Of a stretch of 64,000 nt of DNA, positions 1-12,400 are shown piece after piece. The stretch spans positions 16,619,911 to 16,683,910 of the forward strand of contig OZ034970.1 in NCBI GenBank assembly GCA_964030785.1, given 5' to 3'. The notes under the pieces are model-generated. The model made no database searches, was not told the DNA's origin, and was given only the letters and a program-made list of their open reading frames with translations. Origin of the DNA: Siderastrea siderea. Taxonomy: Eukaryota > Cnidaria > Anthozoa > Scleractinia > Rhizangiidae. Both the position numbers and the translations under genes were made by a program. Each line of letters opens with the position of its first letter. Position 1 is the stretch's first letter.

Positions 1-6
1 TTTTAG

Positions 7-447
7 TGTCAGCATCGACCTCTGCATCAGTTTCAGTGTCACCATCGACGTCTGCGTCAGGTTCAGTTTCACCATCAACGTTTGCATCAGTTTCGGCGTC
101 ACCATCAACTTCCGGATCAGTTTCAGTGTTAATATTAACATCTGCGTCAGTTTCAGTGTCACTATCGACCTCTGCATCAGTCTCGGTGTCACCATCAGCG
201 TCTGCTTCAGTTTCAGTGTCACCATCAACGTTTGCACCAGTGTCAGCGTCACCATCAACTTTCACATCAGAAAATGCAGTTTCACCATCAACCTCTGCAT
301 CAGTTTCAGTGTCAGCGTCAACTGCTGCACTAGTTTTAATGTCAGCATCAACTTCTGCATCAGTTTCAGTGTTACCATCAGCCTCTGCACCTGGTACACT
401 GTCACCCTCACCACCAGAGACTGTGCCACCAGTAACCGCCACTCCAG
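7..447 (+). CDS. Exon: Ser/Thr/Val decapeptide-repeat mucin segment
   Basis: The window opens with TTTTAG, a splice acceptor, and the open frame runs from 7 to a donor at CCAG|gtaga (447/448). It encodes about 13 imperfect decapeptides of the type [10 protein letters not shown], ending with a Pro/Thr tail. The exon enters and leaves in phase 1, matching the CAP exon and the other linker exons. Such Ser/Thr-rich segments normally carry O-glycans. It could instead be the last visible exon of another gene, but its phase and linker-like character favour the same gene. Confidence 0.65.
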
Positions 448-3400
448 GTAGATTATTAAGTTTTTTACATCAGTTTCATGTTAGAAAGGTGTCTTCATAG
501 GGCAAACTTTTGACACGACAAACCTCCACAAACGCGAAGTTTTTGGCTTAAGTCCCAGTTAATTGTAACTGCTCCCTTATCTTCTGTCATAGTTAAGTTC
601 TTGAGTTCTTATTTGGCATATGTTCACACCTCCTCTGCATTGATAATTGTAATGTACTTTCAAATTTTATAGTTGCATCTCTACGGGTTCTCAATTAATG
701 TAAATTGGGCTGGAACATATTGGGCACGCTGATAAAATTTCTTACGCCAAATTGCATTTGCCAACATGGGTATTTCAAACCCGTGCTATTTCCGCATGAA
801 GGCACATTGATATAAGGAGGAGTTGGTGCCTGTTAACATTTATTTTATCGCTACTTGAGAGGGGTTTCATTTTGGAAGTTGAAGGCGTGACACGCTATTC
901 ACTTTGCCACAGCGTGTTCTTCGAAAATCCAACTTACAAGCCTGTTGTATACACTGCAGTGAGGGGTTCAGGCGAATGTGCAGTGAAATTTTACACCTCG
1001 CGAGCGCTTGAGCTCAGACAGGGTTTTTTCACAGGGTACGGGTAAAATGAGGCCTCTGACGAACTGAGTGTTTCGGAATCTCTTTCTGACTAACGTTTTA
1101 GTTAGATAACTCAAAGTTCCAATAACGTTGAGCGCTGTTTGAAAGAACAAAGATTCATATGCTTTGCAGCATATGGTTTGGGCTGGAGTGATCGACACCA
1201 CACCAAACTGTTTTATATTGTGACTGTTCCCCAGTATTTTACTTTGATTTTTCAGAAGGAACGTCGACCTCTTTCGCGCTTGAGTGCATATAGCCTCATT
1301 CCAGTTCAAGGCTGAAATTCCATGCCGCCAACGAAATCTATTGTGCGAGACTAAACAATTTTGTTCAAAGAACGTCGACCCTATACTGTTACGACTAAAT
1401 TGCAACTTAAACAGAGGCAGATCCAGGAGTATAGCTGAGGGTGAGCAACTCCCTTCTTTGACCAATTTGTCTTTCCCTTATTGATTTACAATCTGCTGTT
1501 TCAAAACATACTCGGAAAATTTACCACCGGAGTCCAGATTCCCCTTTGCTCAGGGGCATTTGCCACCCCCACTAGTACTTACAAACCCTCCTTTCAGAAA
1601 ATCCTGGATCCACCCCTATAAAGGCAGTGTTTGTGTGACTACCCATGGCCCAATGTGTCGTCACGTGTGATATCACAGATATCACACGTGATACAAATGA
1701 TATCATATCGGGTTTTGTCACACTCAGTTTAACAAAGCCTTGTTGTATGCTTAACTTCATGCCTTCAACACCTTTCCTTTGTTACTTAATTGTCTGCTTG
1801 CCAATGAACAGAACTCGTACGGCGTGGGGTACATGCCCCAGGGCTACAAGCTATTGAAGGCCCACTTAATCCTTTAAACAAAACAAGTAGAAAGAAAATG
1901 CAAATTTAAATCGTCCGAAAAGTCCTTCGGAATATACAGGAGCCTGTTCGGGGGACTGACACTAATTTGTCTAACGTACGCGTCGTCTGCCTCTGGTGGT
2001 CACGGGCTTGAAATATGTTCGCCACTTGAGTAAGGTTATTATGATTTCCTGAGGCAAGGCCCTTTAGCTATACTAGAAGATTAAACCATCTTTGAAAATT
2101 TCCTTGTTAAATGTGAAAAATTTGAAAAAGGATTATCTGTACCCTGTAGAGTTAAAAATGGCAAGAGTGTTAGCACGGGTAAAATTTGCCGTTAAGGGGC
2201 CAATTGTGCAGTTTTACACGATAACAAACAGTGTTCCGTGATCTCATTGCTATGCACCGCGTTTGTTTACAACGTCATTGTTAGGAGACTACTAAGAATC
2301 GGTGTTAAATAAGTATTTTTAATAAGAAACCATACACACTTGTTATTTGGTAGAGTCAAAAATAGAAAAGGTGTTGGCAGAGGTCAAATTAGCTCATAAA
2401 AGGGTGAATTATCCTACACGAAAGGATGTCACTTAAATAACTGCCTTGTCTCTTTAACGCAAAAACAAAAATCAACTTTGGTGTTGTTGCTATGCATTGT
2501 GTATTTGTTTATGATGCCACTTTGATCAAACCACTGAGAATAAGAAGGAACTTTAAATACTTGACAAGGTATCGTTTGGTTGCGGTTTGTATACTGGGTT
2601 TGCATTAAAAATAGACAGAGTGTTGGCACCAGGTCGTTTAACTCGCTCAAAGCCCAAATTTCCAAACACGAAAGCATTTTTCAGTCGCATCAAAGTAGTC
2701 AGGAAAAGACACACTTTCGGTAGATACGGTTATGTCCGCGCGTAAGTTTTGTCCGACGCCATTGATATTAGAAGTTGTCGGCTTATTTCCTTGGTATACT
2801 GTGTTTCTTTTAAAAGAAACTATGCATACTGTATGCAGCGGTTGAAATTTGATTATGACAATGTATCTCAAATACGTCAGTTAGAAATACATCTGAAAGA
2901 ACAATTTCAAAAGGTTTATTAGGTTTATTTGAAAGATAGCGATTTTGGAGACTGGCATGTAAAATCCACAAATGATATCCTGATCTCAAGCAGAAGTTGA
3001 CTGGAAACAATTAGCAAAAAGTAATATTGTTTCTTTTTCCACGGCACCTACAGTTGTCAGGCAACCCTATATACAGAGCCCCGTGCTTAGCATTCCAATA
3101 ACTCCACTGTTTCTCGTTTAAGAGATAAATATGAAAATAAATGTCACAAATGGCAAGAAATAATACGATTCCATATTCTTACAAAAGAATTTCGATGTAC
3201 TCGTAAACTATATTCATAGATGATTCGCTTTCCTTCACGGAAATTGAAATGGTATGCCGTTTTAAAAATGCGCATTTTTTTAACTTGTTATTATTCTTGG
3301 AAGGAATTTATTCTCCAGATTTGAATAGTTAAGATATTTTGTACGGTGGATGTTTTAACCGACGTTGGTCATCATAACTAGGTTTGCCTTCATCTTTTGT

Positions 3401-6400
3401 GTGATGGAAATCTAAGGACTTATTTTTTAAACTCGCCGAATTAAAAACAATTCGATAGATGTGATACTTTTTAAATCTTATGGATTTTCAAAAATCAGCC
3501 ACTATGACTTCGAAATATTCACGAAGATTGCTGAAGATTGCCCAAGAATGTCGTAGGTGTTTCGATCATCTTGTTTTGTCTCATTCAAGCATTAATTTCA
3601 TTAGCGATTGTTTTGGCTTTTTTAGGTTTCTTTAAAAGGATTTTCCGAGAGACACTTAAAAAGTTAAATAGTAACCTTTAGGATGTAACGTTCTTGTTTT
3701 GTTCCTCAGTATAATTACCTGTACATATCTGCTCAGATTCAATTTAGTAAAGGGACACTTCGGATTACTTGAACAGAAGGGCGGATGTTGAAAAGCATGC
3801 ATTTCTGCTAAACATTGTAGTTTCCTGGATTTCAAAAAGTGAGCAGAAGATCCAAACACGGTTTTGAAACAAATAACAGCATATTATTAGTTTTAGGTAT
3901 TTTATGAATGTCTGCTACTGATGTAGCCTGTCATCCCAAAGGTACTTGCTTTTGCCAAACTTTCATTCTGTAATTAACTTTCACAGAATAAACCAGCGTT
4001 TTAACTTGGCCAATTTATTCCGAATCTAGTATTTATTTGAGAGTTGTTATCGTCTCTAATATTTCTGGCTTTTTCAGCGAGTGTGCCTTACATAAAGTAA
4101 GCAGCTTCTCTCGCCTATAGGTGTATGTAGAGTATTGTATCTATCGCGAGCTTGGGTTACCTGTGTCCTGATTGGTAGATTTTAAGGGTTATAATTGAAA
4201 GATATTTACTCGCCATTCCGTGACAACCCATGATATTCACTCGATGAACGCAAAAAGCGGTGTCTATTGAAACCCCATGTCTCTAGAGTCGCTCTCCCTG
4301 GTAGTAAAACTTGGGTTTGGGCTGAAGAAGTTGACATTAAGCAAGATGATTCTTCATTAAAGTCACTTGAATCCTTTCATGAATTATGATTGTTAATTTT
4401 AATGACTTAATTTTAGTTACGGTTCCTAAAAATTACTGTTCATAAAATTTGGCAAATTTTCAATAGCTTTGCTTTAGGTAGCTTTAGCCACTTTCACTGC
4501 GGCAATATCTGTGGTTTACTGTATTCAGAGAAGTTGAATATTTCCAGTTAAAGGATCAATTGAGCAATTATGCTATAAGAGCTTGCTCTGTTATTTTCTT
4601 TCATTTAAACTTGAATTAGGCTTTAAAAGGACGGGCAACAGACACTTTTTCTGCCTGGCTTGACACATACTCATGCAATTTAACCTTGTTATTGACATAT
4701 ACTGTTCCTGAGAAACAGTGATTTTCTAGAACAGGTTAATGCCCGAATGTAAGTCTCTTGACACATTACATAAACCTATTTTAGAGGAGCAGTAGATAAC
4801 GCGGAAAGTTATTCAAAACTTGTTTGTAAGCCAGTTTGGCTCACAAGAAATTTACTCAACTGACAATGGTGAAAGGCGTTCTGCACTGGAAATGAGTTAG
4901 GGTTGTGCACATACACAATACAGCGCATGCTTAGAGAATTTTATGAATAGGTAAATTATTTATCTAGTTGTTACATTTCTATTGCAGAATATATATGCAT
5001 ATTCCATTTTTAATAAAACACTTTCAAGTGGCGTCATTGATGTGCACCCAATTAACACAGACACCATACCGACAAAAAAACTTTTCAGTGGTCTCTACGA
5101 TGTTCCTGTAACCGGGATTCAAATGCATTTGTTTGTATGATTATTTTTCACGATTTTTGTATAAACGTGAGTATTTTATCGATTTTTCTAAGTATCTTAA
5201 GTTGTTTTCCGTTGGAAAGTTTCCAGATTTTGGAGTAAAAGAGCCGCTAATATCTAGATAAATCTTCACTGAAATATTTTCATCCTTAAATATCATATGG
5301 CAAGGATACGGCCTCTTATGTTTTAGTTATTTCTATATATGGTATGTAACAATTTTCGCCATTCCTTTTTCTTCCAAAACTTTTTAAGTTTGTTTGCCAT
5401 ATTCGTGTTAGTCTTCAGTTCATGGTAATTGAAGTGCCCACTATTATGGTCAAAGGTTTCTTTTGAAACAATTATTTCAATTGGCCAAATAACTATAAAC
5501 GACCAATTCCTACCAATATAATCAGATATTACATCCCGATATGTGTTGGCATCCGATATAACTAAGAAAACGTTTACCAAATCAGCATGTATCAAAGACG
5601 ATGAGTTCACTTAGGCACGTATGTCGAAGGAACCCCTAATAAAACAAGTTAGAGAAAAATCTTCGCTGTTCATTCCGATGAACAAAACAGCATCAAAACA
5701 AAAGTAGTCACCGACAAAAAGCTTAAGGTACTAAAAGTGAAAAATATCAGTTTTTTAACCAAATAGAAACAACAATACTTGCTGTGCTGATATAGCTAAA
5801 TCAGGAGGCGACAGAAGAGTCAATACTATTAATTTCTATGGTAACAGTCAAACTTAATATTAAACCAACCCGATAAGCTTCAGCTTGTGCGTGAGGTTAA
5901 TGATGTTCTGAAAAGATCGCATCCGAGGAAAACAGCACATTTCACCTGCTGAAAAGAACCATATCGTCTTCAGATCTAGAGCATCCTTGTTAACTTTTCT
6001 CTGCCTCGAGTTATTCCAAAGGCAAATATTATTCTTCCTTGACATCAAATCGCCAGATTCTCGTTGTATAGGGTAAGAGTTATTTTGAGTTCTGGAATGA
6101 AAAACAAAATGAGATGAAGTTTTCTCTTTGCTTGAAATCCAAAAGTTTTGCATCTCCGTCCAGCATGTTGTTTTTAATTGCACTCCTCCTCTCACTGGCT
6201 TGTTCGAGTTCTGTAGGTAAGTATCATTGACGTTTTTGTGCATTTGTTTAGAATGTTGAAGCTTTTAAGACCTTGTATTAAGACCAAAATTGATTTCAGC
6301 TAATTAATTAACGAATAAGATCATCAATAGCAATAACAACCTTCTTTCGATTAAAAACTTCAAGGTGAAGATACTTCCAGTTTTGCCTTTTTCTCGGAAT

Positions 6401-9400
6401 TGTTAATATATTGTTTTGTATGGGTGGCAGCTCTCACTATTCAGTTGACCAGCTGGTGCGTTTTCTTGTTTCTGGTATGTTTGAAATATCTTTATAGAAA
6501 TCAACTCATTATTCGCTAAAACATAAACAGTCATCTCGCAAACATGTTCCTTGAAAATGTACATTCCTGTTCAAAGCCTTAAAGCCAACCTTAATTTAAT
6601 TAAGGTGCTTTTAATTTTTGAGTTTGTGGATGAAATTGTGAACGAAGTGTGTCCATTTAAAGGGAGAGCTGTCTATTACTATTCACTTTGTTTCTCTTAA
6701 TTTTTGTTGTTGTTGGTTTTGTTTTCTCTCATCAAAAGAGAATACGCTTTAACAAAAACTACGAATTTTACACCGGGAGGAAAGTACCGAGTAAAGGCTA
6801 TAATTATGCTAAAATAATGCGAACAATTATATTGAAAATAAGGTATATATTTCTAGACTATTTTTATCCAAGACGAATGTCTAATCAATCAAAACAGAGT
6901 GTTGAACTCTTTTCAGGGGCTTCAGTAACAAAGATGGCTCACAAGCTCGACAACTTCAAAATATTTTTAATATTTGCTATACATAAATTCTTACAAAAAA
7001 TGTACTTTTATAGCTGTTTTGTTTCCCACCGTATTGCATGTCCGAGCGGAAGGGATAAAAAGATTCCTTAGTGAGTGTTTTCTTAAGTTGTAAAATATTG
7101 GAGCTGTTTTGCTGTTCCGCTTTTTAGTGCACAATTTATTTCGAGTAAACTATAACGACGTGCAGTTTGGCGACGAAGAAGACACAACATTTAATCATTT
7201 GTCTCCTTAACGTATGCGGTGCAGTTTTAATTAAATATAATTGTTCGTGCTGCGACAGCTTTGTAATTAGAGCCATTTAATATATTTGGCTTTGCTTGAC
7301 AATATCGCTGCATTTTTTTCAGTGTAAAATCAAAGCCAACTAAAGGACATTTCGAGTCATTTTCATGAAGATTTAGTAATAAATAAATCATGGTGATTCT
7401 GACCGATTTTGAGTTTGCAATCCTAAAATGTGACCATTCAAGTGAAAACTTTCAGGGCAAGTTCTTTCATTATACTGTACAAGGTGGTTTTGAATTTGCT
7501 CTCTGTAGATGAAATCCTAGAGTGTGACATTCAAATGAAAGCTACTGCGCAGTACTTTCCAGTGATGCCGTTTATTGTGCTCCACCCTTTTGAGTCTGGT
7601 GATAGCAACCGAAATTGACCATTTAATGGAAATCTATTGAACAGTAGTTTCCCTATGCTTCTGATTATTATGCTGAGCGAAAAGCCCTCTTCACAGTTAA
7701 CTTTTCTCATTTGCAATTACAATGTTTTTGAACGTGGATGTCAGGCAATTTCGGGGAAAAGTGCAAAATTGCCCGAAATTGCCTGACATCCACGTTCAAA
7801 AACATTGTAATGCAAATGAGAAGCGTAAACTGTGAAAAGGGCAATTGGCTCTAAATTTCGAGGCTGTGCAAAAAAATTTTGCCCATTCAGAGGAAAACTG
7901 GTGTTGTTTATAAATACCATGTAGACGGCGATTTTTTTTTACTTTTGAGTCTGTGGATCAAATCCTAACCGGAATGACCATTCAAGTGAAAGTTACTGAG
8001 CAGTGCTCTCCTGTGGTGCTGTGTATTGTGCTTTACAAGGTGGTTCTAACTTTGGAGTCTGTGGATGAAATTCTAAAGTGTGACCATTCAAAAGAAAGCT
8101 GCTGAGCAGTACTTTCCTGTGGTGCTGTTTACTATTCTGAACAAGATGGTTCTAACTTTTGAGTCTGTGTCTGAAAGCTAGTCAGCACTACTTTCCTGTG
8201 ATACTGTTTTGCTATTCTGTACAAGGTGGTTCTAACTTTTGAGTATGTGGACGAAATCCTAAAGTGTGACCATTCAAATGAAAGCTACTGAGCAGTACTT
8301 TCCTGTGATACTGTTTTGCTATTCTGTACAAGGTGGTTCTAACTTTTGAGTATGTGGACGAAATCCTAAAGTGTGACCATTCAAATGAAAGCTACTGAGC
8401 AGTACTTTCCTGTGATACTGTTTTGCTATTCTGTACAAGGTGGTTCTAACTTTTGAGTATGTGGACGAAATCCTAAAGTGTGACCATTCAAATGAAAGCT
8501 ACTGAGCAGTACTTTCCTGTGGTGCTGTTTACTATTCTGTACAAGGTGGTTCTAACTTTTGAGTCTGTGGATGAAATCCTAAAGTTTGACCATTCAAATG
8601 AAAGCAATTGAGTAGTACTTTCCTGTGATACTGTTTACTATTCTGAACTAGGCGGTGCTAACTTATGAGTCTATCAGGTTTAAATCCTTGAGTATAACGA
8701 TTCAAATGAAAGGTATTGAGCAGTACTTTCCTGTTTGTTACGCTGCACAAAATGAAAGCTTTTGAGCTGTAGTTTCTTGTAGCACTGTTTGTAATTCCAA
8801 GGCTTTTCCTCCTTTTCCGTACATGAAATCTTTGAATGCGCAAAAATTGCAATTGCTATATTAGTAGAATTTTTGCGCAGTGTTGGTTATTAAGTGGTAG
8901 AATTTGTACAAGGTGTTTTTAATGGATTAAAAAATACGACTTTCTTAATTATTCCTAATTAAACGGCAGTTTAATGTAGCGCTGAATGACTTTCCTTATT
9001 TTTACAAAATGATTATTAAAATATTTTGTAGATTTTGGATTCTTATTTTTCTCTGAATCATGAATTTGTTAATTAGTCCATCTGGGGAGGGTAACAATTT
9101 AATCAATGCTCCTTCGTCTTGTTCGTTTACCCTTTCATTCTTTTTTTGTTGGCTAACTTTGAGTTGTAATCGGTTCAATCGAAACCGACCATGATTGCGA
9201 AGAAGTCGTTAACCATTCGATATTCCCATTTAGCTGAAAATTGCAGGAATGTTTCACACAGAGTTCATCATGTATTTAAAAATGAACCGCTGTTTCAACC
9301 TCGTTTCCAGGGTCGAGGTTGCCGCTGTTTAAACGTGCTGCGCAACAATCGCCAGTGTATATGAGCCTTGTTTTGCATATGAAGTGACATTGAAGTTTCA

Positions 9401-12400
9401 TGCCCATTGATAATCTTTGCAGAAAAAAACTTTCTCAATGTTATGTAGTTTTTGCAATGTGACAATTTTTTTTTCGTGACACCTTTAAACACACGAATGC
9501 TTTACTCAATTATAAACCCTGTTAAGGAGTCTGTTTGTGATTTTTGGTATTTTCGAAAAAATGTTCTTTTAATAGATAACTTTGAAATTGGGTTTGAAGG
9601 CTAATATTGTAAAAATTCTTATGCTATTATAGGGAAAAACTTATCTCGCTTGTATTGATAAAATGATAAAATATTTAAACTTCCGGACTTTCTTCCTTTA
9701 AATCCTTTCATGGACGCAAGGGTCAAAATAATAATCAACCGGCGTTAACGTGGCCTCTAAACGAGTAAATAAAAATTTACGATCACGACTTTCAGTGAAA
9801 TAAACATCCATAAAAGGGACATCTTTTTGCCAAAACATTACAGGAATCTCCCTGAAAAATCCAAGTCGCAACGAAGTTGACTTAGGCAACTTGGGTGTTT
9901 TCAGGACAACGCCGACTGAAACTGAGGTGAATATGTGTGCGAAAGCGCAGGCCGCCAATGTCGTCGTGTTGTTGTCGGTGACAAAATAATATAAGGCAGT
10001 TGTTGACGTCTTTTTCCAGTTGAAGATTTTTTTGGCTATGTTTAAGGAACAAATATACCGCGGACACCAAACGCCATTGTTGTGGGTTTTTTTTTTCAGT
10101 TAGTTGCATATTGTTAAAGTCATTGAAGTTGAATTGTAATCAGTCACGACATATCACCAAATCTGGCAAACCGCCCCCAAATAAAGAGATATTACACATG
10201 GCGACATGAGCGCAATGTGAAACTCCACGAAACTGCCTTCATTTCGTTTCTGTTTCTAAATTTTCTAAACAGCAGGCCTGACGTTCTTTGAACAAGATTG
10301 TGTGGACTCGCACAATAGCTTTCGTTCGCGGCATGGATCTCAAGCCTTGTTTTGGAACGAAGCCATTGCCGCTGGAGCTCGAAACTGGTCTGAGTTTCTT
10401 TTGCAGAACCAAAGCTTAAGACACGACACAAGCCATAATCTAGGAGAAAATCTTGGTTTTGTGGAGATCGTTCCAGCGCAACCCATATGCAACAACGCTT
10501 CTCAGTCTTCTTGTTTTCGCTGCAGTCAGATAGTGGAAGCCTGGTACAACGAGTCTTCCAATTACAACTTTAGTGAAGGGGTTCCGATTGATCCAAACAA
10601 GCCGTATCTTCATTTTACCCAGTTAGTGTGGCGAACCTCAAATGAACTTGGTGTCGGGGTCGCCTCGGGGGGAAGCTTTCACTACATCGTGGCTCGTTAT
10701 AGTCCTAGAGGAAATGTAGGAGGCCCTTCCGACTACACGAGATTCGTTCCAGTCTTGCAGCCAACAGGTTTGTAAAAAGTATCAGTGGCTCGCTAATGGG
10801 ATTTTAATGCCTTCTTCCTCTCTGTTTTTTTTCTGGCCAGGGTCTCGGAAGGAGATAAAGCGAATTCTTGAAAACCTCCTCCTACTAAATGATTAGGTGA
10901 TCAAAAGATGAAATTGTCGTTAATTTTGGGCCAGGTTTGGGCTTTGAGTGGGACGAGTTTTGTTTTAGTCATTTTTATTGACATTTTATGTGTCAATAAA
11001 AGAAGCTAGGAAAAAGCCTTTGATCACAGCCATATTAGTCTAATGTTGTGCTCTGTTATCGTTCCGATGCCTAATAGCTCAGGCAAGGCAGAAGTTTGAC
11101 TTACTCTAATAAGGGTAAAAGAGTCAAGACATAATTCAAGTTTCTAGGTAGTGGAGAAAAGCACTGGAGAAAGAAACGAGCATGCAGATATGAATCGAGG
11201 GATCTGCATAGGAAAAGAAAAAAGTTATTCACTTTCTTGCAATATTTGCCTGATTTTTAGTGCCACCAACAACACAACCAATCACAACAGGTCCACCGGA
11301 AACAACAGCAAGACCTCCGAATTCGACAAGTCCCACCACACCACCAAACATAACATCAGCATCACCAACGGGGCCTGTAGCATCTGTCAGCACTCCACCA
11401 GACACCACAACTCCGCCACCAACGACGCCTCCACCGCCTTGCAACGCTACGCGTCGAACTCCATTGCAAGAAGACAGAGTTAACGCTCTGACCTTCACCA
11501 TTGCAAATTACACCATTGAAGAGGTTTGTTTTTTGTTTTGGTTTAGTTTATATAAACTATGTTGATGAAAACTTTGCAAACAACCCGCCATATTGGATGA
11601 CTTCACTGTTCCCCAAGATACTCCAATGATATGTTGAAGCGGACTTGCACACTATTTATTTCAAGGCAACCTCTTCCCCCTGAAGCATTGTATATGGAGG
11701 GAAAAGTTTGCTTGAGGGTAAATAAAGAATTATGCGATTACACTTTTAAGCCTTATTTTAGCGGTGTATGTATTTTTATTGTTATCTCAAAACAAACAAA
11801 CCGGAACAAAATTAATAATTTGAATCTTTCAGTGGTGCGCAAGAGAAGAAGAGTTTAAGCGATTACTCGCTGCCTTTTTGTAAGTAATATGTACTTCATT
11901 AGGTATAAACGTGTTATTAATATGAAGTTCATAGTTTTAAACGTTTTGAAATCTCTTGCTTTGGCACTGCGGAGCTTTATATTATCCATGGTCACATTTC
12001 AGGTATTTTTTGTTCAGTGATCTTATTTATTTTAGCCCCCAAAAAGATCACGAACCAAATTTTTATAATTATACGAGGGTGTATTGAGGAAAATCACTGT
12101 TATTTCTTTGACAATTTGAGACTGGAAAAGTTCCTAAAACACTCTTTTGTAATACTTCGGCACCCCGAGACAAAAACAACAGTGTGCCGCCGATATTATT
12201 CTAAAACCTAAAAATACGGGGTAAATCTTTGTTATTTTACATCTTTTCTATTTACTTACTTGCTTAATAATATACATGAAAAAATTACTCGATTCTGAAT
12301 CAGCCAATCAGTAAATAAAGTGTCAAATCCGCGTCAAATGCTCACTTCCTGTCTGCAGTAAGATCTTCCGGCACTTCCTCCACGCGAATTTTTTCATGTT

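Noticed and set aside
5860..7071. Two 127-codon ORFs (5860-6243 minus, 6688-7071 plus)
   Set aside because: Composition is intron-like, there is no domain, and they lie in AT-rich sequence where such lengths occur by chance.
8223..8650. Regular repeats that could suggest a CRISPR array
   Set aside because: The 107-bp units are contiguous with no unique spacers, and the genome is eukaryotic.
11229..11501. Long Val/Gly-rich minus-strand ORFs opposite linker exons (also 15013-15312 and 18514-18774)
   Set aside because: They are complements of Pro/Thr-rich coding exons whose plus-strand frame is supported by splice sites and domain continuity.
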